Origin: Asticcacaulis biprosthecium C19
GTDB lineage: Bacteria; Pseudomonadota; Alphaproteobacteria; Caulobacterales; Caulobacteraceae
Assembly (NCBI RefSeq): GCF_000204015.1
Contig: NZ_GL883081.1
Location: 57,444-101,160 of the forward strand
Length of the DNA: 43,717 nt
Reading direction: 5' to 3'
A program made the position numbers and the translations under genes. The notes beneath the pieces were generated by a model. It searched no databases. It was not told the DNA's origin and saw only the letters and a program-made list of their open reading frames with translations. The first letter of the stretch is position 1; the number at the start of each line of letters is the position of its first letter. Positions 23,035 through 32,405 of this stretch are shown piece by piece.

Positions 23035-25143
23035 ATGAGCGGTTTGACATCTAAGACGGACAAGACGGCGCCGGTTCTGGCCGCCACGCCGGATGCGGTT
23101 CTGACTGCGGCGGTGACCGCGTCTGTCACAGAGGCCGTCTATACAGGCGGCACCGGCAACGACACCTACACCGGCGGCAATGATAACGACACCATCAATG
23201 GCGCCGGCGGCAACGACAGCCTCTCCGGCGGCGGCGGCCATGACCGGCTGGATGGCGGCTCCGGCAATGACACCCTGGTGGGTGGGGCCGGCAATGACAC
23301 CTATTACACAGACGTCATCGGCGACGTCATTGTCGAGCTCGAGGGCGAAGGCCGTGATCTTGTCGTCAGCTCACGCTCATTCAACATGTCGGGTTTACTG
23401 GTCGAAGACGTGACGCTGCTGGGGTCCAGTGACTTTTCAGTCACCGGCAATGGTCTTAGCAATGTTATTACAGGCAACTCCGGCTACAACGCGCTGTCCG
23501 GCGGGGCGGGCCATGACACGATTTATGGTGGCAGCGGCCGCGATACCATAACCGGCGGCGATGGCAACGATAGTCTGGACGGAGGTGGAAGCCGAGACTC
23601 CATGACAGGCGGAGCCGGCAACGACACTTACGTCGTCGACGACAGTTCCGACAGGGTGGTCGAGCTTATCGGTCAGGGGCATGACCAGGTGTACACGACC
23701 ATAACCACCAGCCTGGCGGCCTATGTCGAAGACCTGACCCTGCTGGGCACCGGCGGAATCGATGGCAGCGGCAATGCCGAGAACAATGTCGTCACCGGCA
23801 ACAGCGGTAGCAACAGGTTGTTCGGCCACGGCGGCAACGATAGCCTGGACGGTGACGCGGGCGACGACCGGCTGGATGGGGGTGATGGCAATGACACCCT
23901 CCTGGGCGGCGCAGGATCTGACAGCTTACAGGGGTATGCTGGCACTGATTCTGTGTCGGGAGGCGACGGTAACGACAGCTTGTACGGCTATACCGGCGAC
24001 GATACGCTCCTGGGTGAAGGCGGCAACGATTATCTGTACGGCGATGCCGGCAACGACACCCTGACGGGCGATGCCGGTAACGACACCCTTTTCGCCGGTG
24101 GCGGGCTGGACCTGCTGATGGCTGGCGCCGGGAACGACAGGCTTCAGGACAATATCGGCGAGGCCTCGACCCTAGTCGGCGGCACCGGCAATGATACCTA
24201 TGCCATCTACAATGCATCCACCCTTCTCACCGAGGTCGCCGGCGGCGGCCTGGACGAGATCTGGAGTTCGCTGGCCACCTACACGCTGGGCGAACACTTC
24301 GAAAACCTCCGCATCGACGTCAACGACGGCATCGGCATCGGCAATAACAAGAATAACGTCATCACCGGCAACAACGCCGCCAACCGGCTGGATGGCGCGG
24401 CCGGCACGGATACCCTGGCCGGTCTGAACGGCAACGACACCTACGTCATCGACGGCAACGACGTGGTCGTTGAGCTCGATGGCGGCGGGACGGATCAGAT
24501 ATCCGCATCCTTCAGCTATGGTCTGGCCGATTTTGTCGAAAATCTCACCCTGACCGGGACCGGCAATTTGGAGGGCACCGGCAATTCGATGAGCAACAGC
24601 CTGACCGGCAATAACGGCAACAACCTGCTCAACGGCGACGGCGGCAGTGACACCATGACCGGCGGGCTGGGCAATGACACCTACTACGTTCAATCAGCCG
24701 GCGATGTCGTCGTCGAAAACGCCGGGGAAGGCCGCGACATGGTGGCCTCCTGGGTCAGCTATTCGCTGTTCGGCACAGTGGTCGAGGATCTGACCCTGAT
24801 CGGCCCGGCCGGTCTCAGTGCCACCGGCAACACCCTGGGCAACACCCTGATCGGCAATGACGGCAACAATGTGCTGAACGGCATGGCGTCGCGCGACGTC
24901 CTGACCGGTGGCCTGGGGGCGGACATCTTCCTGTTCACCGCCGGCAGCGGCGGCGACCGGATCACTGACTTCAACGCGGCGCAAAACGACCGGATCGACA
25001 TCAACGCCTATACGGCGGGCGTGGCCAATACCGGGATCGTCACGCAAAGCGGCGCCAACGTGATCATCGCCCTGGGCGGAAGCAATATCGTTACCGTTCT
25101 GGACGCGGTGCGGGCAGATGTGCTCAGTCATATCGTGTGGTAG
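23035..25143 (+). CDS. Large RTX calcium-binding repeat protein
   Basis: A 702-residue protein made largely of RTX nonapeptide repeats (GGxGxDxxx; for example GGTGNDTYT, GGNDSLSGG) arranged in blocks, with modules of the type EDLTLLGTGGIDGSGNAENNVVTGNSGSNRL between them. There is no N-terminal signal peptide. The first 40 residues are Thr/Ala-rich. The C-terminal 75 residues (ADIFLFTAG to ADVLSHIVW) nearly match those of the RTX protein at 18372 and are the probable type I secretion signal. The start at 23035 is preferred because a strong GGGAGGGG lies five bases upstream; the ATG at 23020 overlaps this site. No catalytic domain is visible, so a structural, adhesive or calcium-buffering surface role is most likely. 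Confidence 0.92.
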   Translation: MSGLTSKTDKTAPVLAATPDAVLTAAVTASVTEAVYTGGTGNDTYTGGNDNDTINGAGGNDSLSGGGGHDRLDGGSGNDTLVGGAGNDTYYTDVIGDVIVELEGEGRDLVVSSRSFNMSGLLVEDVTLLGSSDFSVTGNGLSNVITGNSGYNALSGGAGHDTIYGGSGRDTITGGDGNDSLDGGGSRDSMTGGAGNDTYVVDDSSDRVVELIGQGHDQVYTTITTSLAAYVEDLTLLGTGGIDGSGNAENNVVTGNSGSNRLFGHGGNDSLDGDAGDDRLDGGDGNDTLLGGAGSDSLQGYAGTDSVSGGDGNDSLYGYTGDDTLLGEGGNDYLYGDAGNDTLTGDAGNDTLFAGGGLDLLMAGAGNDRLQDNIGEASTLVGGTGNDTYAIYNASTLLTEVAGGGLDEIWSSLATYTLGEHFENLRIDVNDGIGIGNNKNNVITGNNAANRLDGAAGTDTLAGLNGNDTYVIDGNDVVVELDGGGTDQISASFSYGLADFVENLTLTGTGNLEGTGNSMSNSLTGNNGNNLLNGDGGSDTMTGGLGNDTYYVQSAGDVVVENAGEGRDMVASWVSYSLFGTVVEDLTLIGPAGLSATGNTLGNTLIGNDGNNVLNGMASRDVLTGGLGADIFLFTAGSGGDRITDFNAAQNDRIDINAYTAGVANTGIVTQSGANVIIALGGSNIVTVLDAVRADVLSHIVW

Positions 25144-25359
25144 CCGCAAGGTCAGACCGTCACGTCGGCCGTGTGACAGAAGATGTCGCAGCAGCTCTGA
25201 GTTTGCGTCGTGTCCCCGCGAAAGGTTCTGGCGACAGGTTCTGACTGTATATCCGTGGAAGGCGGTGGAGGCACAGTCAAGTGTGACGACTATTTCGAAT
25301 GCCCCTTCGCCACTTCGCGATGTCAAAGACGCTGGTCATTTAAACAAATCGCCGCGGCG

Positions 25360-28182
25360 TCAAGCCGCTGACTGAGGGTCATAAGCTCTCAGGGTTCTCT
25401 GAGCCACAAATATCAATGTTCGCGTGGAAGCATGTTTCCGTGTGGTCACCCGGTTGAAAGTATGCCCCATCCATTCAATCCAGGTTCGACCAGACAGGTC
25501 ATCTTCCTGCTTGAGGTTCTCGATGATTTGCTGAATGGAGTGAGCAACTTCCGGATTTGTCGACTGCGCTAGCGCCTTTATCGCTTCGACCTTCAACATG
25601 ATGATCGCGTTCACCTCACTTCTGGCCTGCTTCGCTGGCCGTTCATCACGACCAGCAAAGCCCTGCCAGGCACAATCCAGCAGGATGTCGTCGCAATCGG
25701 CATCGTAAAGGTACGAAAGCGCGACAACGGAAGCCACCCGTATTGCCGCCGGACGAGTCGACTGAAGGAGTGGCTTGAGAAAATCCACGGCCCGGCCACG
25801 CAAGCCGGGGTTGCGCACGACCACGCCGGTAAGGGCTGCAAGGATGTACTTTTCAAGACCGGACACCTTTTCGATACGTCCTTTCGAAAAAGGTGCCATG
25901 TTGAGAATGGCTTCAAACGTAGCTTCCCCTCCGACACACCCGAGGCTGTGAAGAAGTGCCAAAGTGGTATAGCTCAGTCGTTGAAGATTGGCCCACTTTT
26001 CAAGCAGAAGTCGTTCGTTCTCACTGTCAATCCCCAAGACGCCCAAAAGCGTGGCCCCCTCGCCCCAGACATCGGGATCGTCGCTTTTCAGCATGGCACG
26101 ATAAAGTCCGACATGTTTGCGATTGACCAGTTGCTGCAGCTCCCGTCGCGCAGCCTCGGCGATATAGTCGTCCTCGCTACTCAGGTCCTTGACTAGAAAC
26201 ACAATCCTATTGGCTCGGGTAAGGCCGTCGAGCTGTATTTCCAGTTCGGCGAAAATCTCGACATGGTCGGTATCTCGGATTTCGATCAACGCTTTAACGA
26301 CCAGATCTGTGTCGGGGGCAATACCGTCCATCTGCTCAAGACGCAGTTGAAGCCCCTCCAGTAAGGCATTGACTATAAGCTGCCGCGCGCGCCGTGTGTG
26401 TGAAAGCGCGTCAAAATCATAACCCCTGTGGGCATAGACACTCGGCGCTTGGCGGAAAGCGGACCACATGTGGTCTAGGTCCTTGACGTCTTTATTATCC
26501 AATTCCGTTGTCAGGACTTTTGCGATGACCGCCCCAGCCAGCTGATAACCGGCGATACGCGCTGCTCCAAGGCAGATCCTGATATCGGACATGATGGCGG
26601 GGTCGAATATGCGGGAGACAACAACCATCAGACGGGCGGGATCATAGGGCGCCACCCGCTCAACGACACCCCAATCTGTCACCACCTCTAAGAACAGCTT
26701 ACGTTCTTCCACGGGGTCTAGGCGATTGACGGAATCGCGGACGTCCAGAAACTCTTCGCGTTGACGCGCCTCCGCGCTGCTGCGGTTCAGCGTTTCGAAC
26801 AAGATAGCAAGAATCGTTAGTTCGGCGAAAATGCGAACGGCTAGCGCAGCATGCCCCCCTAAGAGGTCGGAGTGCACGATAGGGGGCTTAACCGAGGTTT
26901 CCGCTCCGGGCAGCCATTGAAGAATCGGGACGTCCTTGACGAGTTGAGCGCCGAAATAACTCATCAGACCAAAAAGGTCGGTCAGCGTTTTCAATCCGCT
27001 AATCACCCACAGGAGGGTCGGAGCGGTAAGGAAAAACAACAGGAACACAGCAAAGAGCAGTTCTCCCCGGAGGTCACTGTCAAAATCAACCCGTGTTCGC
27101 GAGTTTCGGCCCAGTTCGTCATCCGAAGACCGGATACATTTTTGGCGATCCGCTTCAAGCCACATGGAACGGCGATATATTCCGGCTGCAACAATCACTG
27201 GGATAAGCAGGAGGAGGGCAACGACGTCGCGCGCAAGCGGAATGCTTAAAAAGTAGAGAGGAATTACCACGTCCTCTCGGCAGACCATGATCGCCAAGGA
27301 AGGAACGAAAAAGGCGGCGAAGATGGCAAGGTAACGGCTCAATATGGATTTCCAGCCGGTAAACAATTGCGCTATGTTGTCAGCCAGTATCGTATCAAAA
27401 ACCGACGCCGCGCAGCGCAGCCAGTAAACTATCGCGGCTGCCACCGCCGCCGCGCGAGACCTAGCCGTAATACTTGGTTTGAGGCTGTGGCCCATCCGCG
27501 GAAATAGGACGAAAGCGATACACAATATTGCCACCACCAATATGGGCAACACACCAGGCATGTTAAAAATACGAGCGAACTCTTCGAAGGCGACGTCAAA
27601 GCCGCGCAAAAGCAGCACCGCCAATGGAAGTGCGACGACGTAGAAAACGAAGATCGGCGGCGCACTAGGACCCGTGCGGCTAATCTTTTCAGCTGCCGCC
27701 GCGACGACGGTCATAGCAAGGAGAATTATGACAAGGTAAATGAGAATAAATAGCACGAATCCAATCAGCGGATAAACCAGCGCGACGGCCCACCACTGGC
27801 TATTACGGATGCCCATATTCATGAGCGTTTTAAACAGAAACTCAAACGTGCCGAACGACGCCACATACATCGAAACGAACAGCAGCCCCAGATAAACCTT
27901 GTTGGAAATGCCAAAACCATCTTTCGAGCCAATAAAGATGACTAGGAAAGTAACCGCCATGCTGGCGCCCAAAAGCAAAACGGGAAAAAAACTCCACGTC
28001 TGTATTGGCGCGAAATCATCGGCGAACTGCGACATTTCAACGTAGATGATGAGTCCCTGGCTAACGAGCATGACAAAGCTTGTCAGGATGGCGAAGCCAA
28101 ACCCTCGACCAAACCAAGAGTTGGTTTTGCGCCAGAATTTGCGCCCTAACTCCAGGCTGTTTATCGTTCCACCACCCGCCAT
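25360..28182 (-). CDS. Unrecognised 940-aa membrane protein with long helical C-terminal half
   Basis: A 940-residue protein. The N-terminal 465 residues contain about ten hydrophobic segments (roughly 27-49, 65-85, 96-117, 133-163, 177-193, 210-228, 284-302, 316-335, 373-397, 446-464). The remaining 475 residues are soluble and almost wholly helical. The stretch from about 670 to 850 has the look of HEAT/ARM-like pairs (for example WGEGATLLGVLGI, RVASVVALSYLYD). No ATP-binding, nuclease, protease or transporter signature is seen. The gene stands alone, with 216 bases after and 257 bases before it that hold no gene that I can support; it is visibly richer in A/T than its neighbours. No ribosome binding site is evident before the ATG at 28182. 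Function is unknown. Confidence 0.8.
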   Translation of the reverse strand: MAGGGTINSLELGRKFWRKTNSWFGRGFGFAILTSFVMLVSQGLIIYVEMSQFADDFAPIQTWSFFPVLLLGASMAVTFLVIFIGSKDGFGISNKVYLGLLFVSMYVASFGTFEFLFKTLMNMGIRNSQWWAVALVYPLIGFVLFILIYLVIILLAMTVVAAAAEKISRTGPSAPPIFVFYVVALPLAVLLLRGFDVAFEEFARIFNMPGVLPILVVAILCIAFVLFPRMGHSLKPSITARSRAAAVAAAIVYWLRCAASVFDTILADNIAQLFTGWKSILSRYLAIFAAFFVPSLAIMVCREDVVIPLYFLSIPLARDVVALLLLIPVIVAAGIYRRSMWLEADRQKCIRSSDDELGRNSRTRVDFDSDLRGELLFAVFLLFFLTAPTLLWVISGLKTLTDLFGLMSYFGAQLVKDVPILQWLPGAETSVKPPIVHSDLLGGHAALAVRIFAELTILAILFETLNRSSAEARQREEFLDVRDSVNRLDPVEERKLFLEVVTDWGVVERVAPYDPARLMVVVSRIFDPAIMSDIRICLGAARIAGYQLAGAVIAKVLTTELDNKDVKDLDHMWSAFRQAPSVYAHRGYDFDALSHTRRARQLIVNALLEGLQLRLEQMDGIAPDTDLVVKALIEIRDTDHVEIFAELEIQLDGLTRANRIVFLVKDLSSEDDYIAEAARRELQQLVNRKHVGLYRAMLKSDDPDVWGEGATLLGVLGIDSENERLLLEKWANLQRLSYTTLALLHSLGCVGGEATFEAILNMAPFSKGRIEKVSGLEKYILAALTGVVVRNPGLRGRAVDFLKPLLQSTRPAAIRVASVVALSYLYDADCDDILLDCAWQGFAGRDERPAKQARSEVNAIIMLKVEAIKALAQSTNPEVAHSIQQIIENLKQEDDLSGRTWIEWMGHTFNRVTTRKHASTRTLIFVAQRTLRAYDPQSAA

Positions 28183-28439
28183 GCGAAAAGGTTAGCAAAT
28201 ATTTTATGAAAGGCCACATCTCGTCGTCCAGTATCCGAATTTATTGACCTGGCTGTGGCTGCTATGCACCATCCGTAACACGCAGTTCCGAAACGTGCCT
28301 ACCGTCATAGATTTGATAGGCCGGCCAACAACTCGTTCAACCACAGAGACGCTTCGCATCAACTGCCATCGCGATATGCCCCCACCATAGCCTCGAAAAT
28401 GCATCTGTTTTCCCGCTTCCCCCGTAGGAGCGACATAAG

Positions 28440-29264
28440 GTGGGTACGCCAATGTTCAAGACGGGATGGGTTTCTTCGCCGGCAAGACGCCGTCGCCTGG
28501 TCAGACAGGCCACGGTGGCCTGTGGCGTCACGGCCGCCCACGCCCTCTTCTTCACCCTGATCTGCCTCGACATCCGGCCGCGCACCGTGGCCCATTCCGG
28601 CGTCGATGGCGCCACGGTAACGCTCAGCCTGATGGACGGTGCCTCTCAGCCGGCGACGGCCATGGCGGCGGCCGCGCCACCGCCGGCCAGCAAAGCCGAA
28701 ACCGTCTCTAAATCAACGTCCGCGGAAACCATCGACGCCGCCGAGGCGACACCCGACAGCGAAAACACCCCGCCGGAAGAGGTCATGGCCACGGCCGATA
28801 CCTCCCCCTTGCCGCCGGCCGACATGGCAGCGCTGGCCGCCTTCCAGATGCCGGCGTCCGCAGGCGCGCCCGGTGAAGCGTGCAACCTGACCGCCCTTCT
28901 GGCGTCGGGCTTCGCCACCAGCCCCGCCGTCAGCCAGGGCCTGGCCGGCCTGCCTTTGGAACATCGCTCGGTGGCCAACGCCATCATGCTGTGGGACGGC
29001 GGCTGGCCCGACGACACGCACTCGGGCGGCAAGGCCTTGCTGCGGGCGCTACTGATCAAGGCCGTGTCATCGGCACCTGAGGCCTGCCTGGACCAGGCCC
29101 AGCGCGGGCCTGTGCTGTTCTTCGTCCCCGACAACGGCATGACCGCCGTACTGGCCGTCGGTTCCGGTGAATGGCGCTGGGGCGACCTGATCGTCCCGGA
29201 AGCCACCAACCCGGGCGGCAATTATTTTCTCACCCTCGCATCCGGAATCCCGACCACCCCGTAA
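28440..29264 (+). CDS. Hypothetical single-pass membrane protein, DUF4331 operon
   Basis: A 274-residue protein. The GTG at 28440 has GGAG nine bases upstream; an ATG at 28452 is the alternative start. A basic cytoplasmic N-terminus precedes one membrane segment (about 24-44). A long Ala/Pro/Thr/Glu-rich periplasmic linker (about 65-130) then leads to a compact C-terminal domain (CNLTALLASGF, ANAIMLWDGGW, ALLIKAVSSAPEACL, VLFFVPD, GEWRWGDLIV). The layout resembles a TonB-like energy transducer but the C-terminal domain does not look like TonB. The two cysteines of the terminal domain may pair. It precedes the DUF4331 gene by 59 bases. Confidence 0.78.
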   Translation: MGTPMFKTGWVSSPARRRRLVRQATVACGVTAAHALFFTLICLDIRPRTVAHSGVDGATVTLSLMDGASQPATAMAAAAPPPASKAETVSKSTSAETIDAAEATPDSENTPPEEVMATADTSPLPPADMAALAAFQMPASAGAPGEACNLTALLASGFATSPAVSQGLAGLPLEHRSVANAIMLWDGGWPDDTHSGGKALLRALLIKAVSSAPEACLDQAQRGPVLFFVPDNGMTAVLAVGSGEWRWGDLIVPEATNPGGNYFLTLASGIPTTP

Positions 29265-29323
29265 TTCCGGACAGGGCCAACAAGACACACACAGTTGATC
29301 GTAGAACGATCAGGAGGGTTTTC

Positions 29324-30919
29324 GTGATAAGTCTGAAACGTCGTGGCATCGCCATTCTCACCACAGCCAGCATTCTCAGCCTGACGGCAGCTTTGGCGCC
29401 AGCCATGGCCTCAAGCCACCGTGAAGCGCCGGGCATCACCAAGTCGCCAAAGGTCGACGCGACCGACTTCTACATGTTCCGCAGCTACGAACCGGGTCGC
29501 GAGGACTATGTGACCATTCTGGCCAACTACCAGCCGCTTCAGGAACCGGGCGGCGGTCCGAACTACTTCACCATGGACCCGGACGCGGTCTATGAGATCC
29601 ACATCGACAACAACGGCGACGCCAAGGAAGACCTGACCTTCCAGTTCAAGTTCAACACGCCCCTGGTCAACGACACCGGCATCACGTTGAACATCGGCGG
29701 CACGACCAACGCCATTGCGCTGCGTGACGCCGGCCCGATCAGCCAGGCGCCGACCGATGCCACCCGCGCCGATACCGAAAACTACACCTTGACCCTGATC
29801 ACCGGCGATCGCCGGTCGGGCAGCAAGGCCGCGGTAGGTAACGTCACCGCCGGTGGCAACACGTTCGCCAAGCCGTTCGACAATGCCGGGACGAAAACCA
29901 TCGCCAACTACGGCGCCTATGCCAGCAAGTTTATCTACGCCACCTCGATCCCCGGCTGTTCAGCCCAGGGCAAGGTGTTTGCGGGTCAGCGCGCCGAGGC
30001 CTTCGCGGTCAATCTGGGTCCGATCTTCGACCTGGTGAACTTCGTGCCGATCGAAGGCGACAGCGCGCCGGGCGCCGGCGACGGCGGCGGCTTCCCAGGC
30101 GGCATCACCCAAAAGCGCTCGAACGACGACCTCTATGGCAAGAAGAACGTCACCACCCTGGCCATCGAAGTGCCAATATCGTGCCTGAAGGGCGCCGGCA
30201 ACGGCGTCGTCGGTGGCTGGACGACGGCCAGCCTGCCCCAGGCCCGCCTGTTGGCGCCCAACGCCACCTACAAGCAGCCGTCGGTCTCTGGCGGCGCCTA
30301 CACCCAGGTGTCGCGCCTCAGCATGCCCCTGGTCAACGAGTTGGTTATCGGTCTGCCCGACAAGGACAAGTTCAACGCCTCCTCGCCGTCCGGTGATGCC
30401 CAGTTCGGCGCCTATGTCACCAACCCGACCTTCCCGGCCATCGCCAACCTACTCTTCCGCGATGCTGTCAATGCCACCCTGGGCACCAATATCGCCGACC
30501 TGGCGCCGACCAACTTCCCACGTAACGACCTGGTCGCGGCCTTTTTGACTGGCGTGCCGACCCTGAACCAGCTGTCGACGGTCACTCCGTCGGAAATGCT
30601 GCGGCTCAACACCGGTGTCGCCGTCACCGCCCGTGCCAACCAGAAGAACCTGGGTGTCGCCGGCGACGACCTGGCCGGCTATCCCAACGGCCGCCGTCCG
30701 GGTGACGACACGGTCGACATTACCCTGCGCGTCGCCATGGGCGCGCTGTGCCACCCGATCCCGATCAACGGCACGCCGACCAATCTCGGCGTCTGTACTC
30801 CGGCTCAGGCTTCGGTCGGCACGGTTCCGTTCACCGACGGCGCCCCGCTTTCGGCCACCGACCTCGGCAATGCCTTCCCCTATCTCAACACGCCCATCCC
30901 GGGCTCGCCCAACGACTAA
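29324..30919 (+). CDS. Secreted DUF4331-family protein
   Basis: A 531-residue protein with a Sec signal peptide (about 1-29, cleaved near AMA). The mature N-terminus SSHREAPGITKSPKVDATDFYMF is the hallmark of DUF4331 proteins. Further family features are the DPDAVYEIHIDNNGDAKEDLTFQFKF segment and a predominantly beta architecture. GTG at 29324 is chosen for the strong AGGAGGG ribosome binding site and because it starts the signal peptide. DUF4331 has no established function. It is followed after 11 bases by a small lipoprotein gene and both end at the terminator at 31192-31225. The nearby nickel genes do not obviously share the transcript. Confidence 0.92.
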   Translation: MISLKRRGIAILTTASILSLTAALAPAMASSHREAPGITKSPKVDATDFYMFRSYEPGREDYVTILANYQPLQEPGGGPNYFTMDPDAVYEIHIDNNGDAKEDLTFQFKFNTPLVNDTGITLNIGGTTNAIALRDAGPISQAPTDATRADTENYTLTLITGDRRSGSKAAVGNVTAGGNTFAKPFDNAGTKTIANYGAYASKFIYATSIPGCSAQGKVFAGQRAEAFAVNLGPIFDLVNFVPIEGDSAPGAGDGGGFPGGITQKRSNDDLYGKKNVTTLAIEVPISCLKGAGNGVVGGWTTASLPQARLLAPNATYKQPSVSGGAYTQVSRLSMPLVNELVIGLPDKDKFNASSPSGDAQFGAYVTNPTFPAIANLLFRDAVNATLGTNIADLAPTNFPRNDLVAAFLTGVPTLNQLSTVTPSEMLRLNTGVAVTARANQKNLGVAGDDLAGYPNGRRPGDDTVDITLRVAMGALCHPIPINGTPTNLGVCTPAQASVGTVPFTDGAPLSATDLGNAFPYLNTPIPGSPND

Positions 30920-30930
30920 GGACCTGAGCC

Positions 30931-31173
30931 ATGAAAAAACTGATTATAGTTTCGCTGATCCTCGGCGCAGCGGCCGGCCTGGCCGCCTGCGGTGGGGGCA
31001 GCAGCGGCGGCTCAACCGTGGTGGTGACACCACCTCCGCCGGCCGACTCGAACGTCAAGTTCGGTGCCGGTTTTGCCGCAGCCTTCAAGGCCGATCCCAA
31101 CTCGACCCCGGCAGCGGTGTCGGCTTCGGATGTGGTGCCCGTCGATCCGGCGGCCAAGCCGACGGACCTCTAG
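30931..31173 (+). CDS. Small lipoprotein
   Basis: An 80-residue precursor with lipobox LAAC, acylated at Cys20, then a Gly/Ser and Pro-rich linker (GGGSSGGS, TPPPP). The short mature domain begins NVKFGAGFAAAFKADPNSTP. No family is recognised. It is 11 bases downstream of the DUF4331 gene and ends just before a strong terminator, so it is the last gene of that transcript. A role as a small accessory to the DUF4331 protein is an inference from position. Confidence 0.82.
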   Translation: MKKLIIVSLILGAAAGLAACGGGSSGGSTVVVTPPPPADSNVKFGAGFAAAFKADPNSTPAAVSASDVVPVDPAAKPTDL

Positions 31174-31190
31174 GCCCGCGGGTATCGCTA

Positions 31191-31226
31191 AAAAAGGCCC
31201 GCTTCCGGAAGGAGGCGGGCCTTTTG
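31191..31226 (+). terminator. Rho-independent terminator of the DUF4331 operon
   Basis: AAAAGGCCCGC (31192-31202) and GCGGGCCTTTT (31215-31225) form a perfect 11-bp stem around a 12-base loop that itself contains TTCCGGAA. The stem ends in T residues. The A-run at the other side would also allow termination of leftward transcription. Confidence 0.93.
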
Positions 31227-31246
31227 TATGTAGACTAGTCTGAAAA

Positions 31247-31384
31247 GCCGCGAAGCGGCACCAAAGACAAGTGGATCCACAGATTACGCAGATTAGAGGG
31301 ATAAGGAGAGGCGTTCTCTCTTACTTAATCTGTGAAATCTGTGTAATCTGTGGACCACCTTAACTATAGATGCCGCTTCGCGGT
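31247..31384. repeat. Long intergenic palindromic repeat, copy 2
   Basis: Outer arms GCCGCGAAGCGGCA (31247-31260) and TGCCGCTTCGCGGT (31371-31384) are complementary at 13 of 14 positions. Inner arms (31271-31295 and 31326-31358) share the CCACAGATTAC/GTAATCTGTGG core with copy 1 at 1557-1684. Copy 2 lies between the DUF4331 terminator and the DUF4198 gene. Confidence 0.9.
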
Positions 31385-31401
31385 GCACTCATGCCAAGTC
31401 G

Positions 31402-32229
31402 CTACTGTACTGGCGTAAACCCAAGCGTCAGGCTGGAAAAGATCGTGTCGAAGTCCACCTTGGGATTGCCCTGCACAGGCTTTGTCCATACCACATTCAA
31501 CTGCCAACTCCCGGTCTTCGGGATCTTGAACACCGCCCGCCCTGCCGCGTCCGTCGTCATCACCTCCAGCGGCCGGGAATCGAAATCGAGATTGTTGATC
31601 CGCACCATGGCGCCCGCCAATGGCTGGCCCTGGTAATAGACCCGCACCGGCAAGCGGCCGGTAAACTCCGGCGCATAAGGATTGACCTCCGGCACGATCT
31701 CCAGCGCCAGGCCCAGCTGGCGCGTCGCAATCGCATCATCGGCCTTGGCGTAATCCCCCACCTGAACCAAAGCCTTGGCCCGCCGGCTATAGGTTTCGCG
31801 GCCCGGCGCATTGACCGCTTTTTTCTGCGCCCGCCAGGTGATGGCCGGCGTCAGCCCCTCGGCTTTGAGATAGTCGTTGAACCGCAGTGCTGGCAACTCG
31901 CTGTAGGCGCCGTCCGTCTCAAATGCCAGAAGCTGCAACCCGCGCGCCGGGAACTTCAGGACCGTATCGGCATTGGCGTCGCCCATCCGCAATTCGCTGC
32001 GCCGGTCAGCCTGACCGGCGACCGACAGGCTGTCGAACCTGACCACACGATTGCGCGCAATCAGCGATTTCTGGCGGTCATTGCCATGGCCGACTTGAAA
32101 CGTCATGGGCGTCGCGGCGCCCGGCTTAAGACGGAACCGTTCCGGCTGGAGCCAGAAATCATGCGCCATGGCCGGCAAGGCTGCACCGGCAATCGCCAGC
32201 GCCAGAGCAAATCTCCATGCCCGCCTCAT
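31402..32229 (-). CDS. Periplasmic DUF4198 protein (NikK-like nickel uptake accessory)
   Basis: A 275-residue protein with a signal peptide (about 1-22) and the mature start HDFWLQP, the hallmark of DUF4198. The histidine exposed at the mature N-terminus (His23) is a candidate metal ligand. The C-terminal half is a beta-sandwich-like domain (LPVRVYYQGQPLAGAMVRI, DAAGRAVFKIPKTGSWQLNVVW). The family includes NikK components of nickel ECF-type transporters. Placed divergently from HupE and close to NikR and a NikR operator, a role in periplasmic nickel capture is likely. The start at 32229 has GAGGGG upstream. Function is inferred, not proven. Confidence 0.85.
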   Translation of the reverse strand: MRRAWRFALALAIAGAALPAMAHDFWLQPERFRLKPGAATPMTFQVGHGNDRQKSLIARNRVVRFDSLSVAGQADRRSELRMGDANADTVLKFPARGLQLLAFETDGAYSELPALRFNDYLKAEGLTPAITWRAQKKAVNAPGRETYSRRAKALVQVGDYAKADDAIATRQLGLALEIVPEVNPYAPEFTGRLPVRVYYQGQPLAGAMVRINNLDFDSRPLEVMTTDAAGRAVFKIPKTGSWQLNVVWTKPVQGNPKVDFDTIFSSLTLGFTPVQ

Positions 32230-32405
32230 CGCTTTTCCCCTCTGCTTCGTATAGGAATCCAAAGAACCATAGCGGGAAATCGTCGATGTCATCAGCCAGC
32301 CCTCGTTCGCACCTCCGGGCATCACGTCAGGTCCCGGCTTCCTTTCTTACGAACGAACCGCGCCGCCGGCCGCATGACGACGAAAATTTATTGGCCCTGG
32401 GCCGC

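Noticed and set aside
23035-25143. Regular DNA repeats that might be taken for a CRISPR or tandem satellite
   Set aside because: Repeats are in frame, degenerate at third positions and encode RTX nonapeptides; there are no constant repeats with unique spacers.
28204-28615. Minus-strand frames in the gap upstream of the DUF4331 operon
   Set aside because: They overlap each other and the start of the operon, with no recognisable domain or ribosome binding site.
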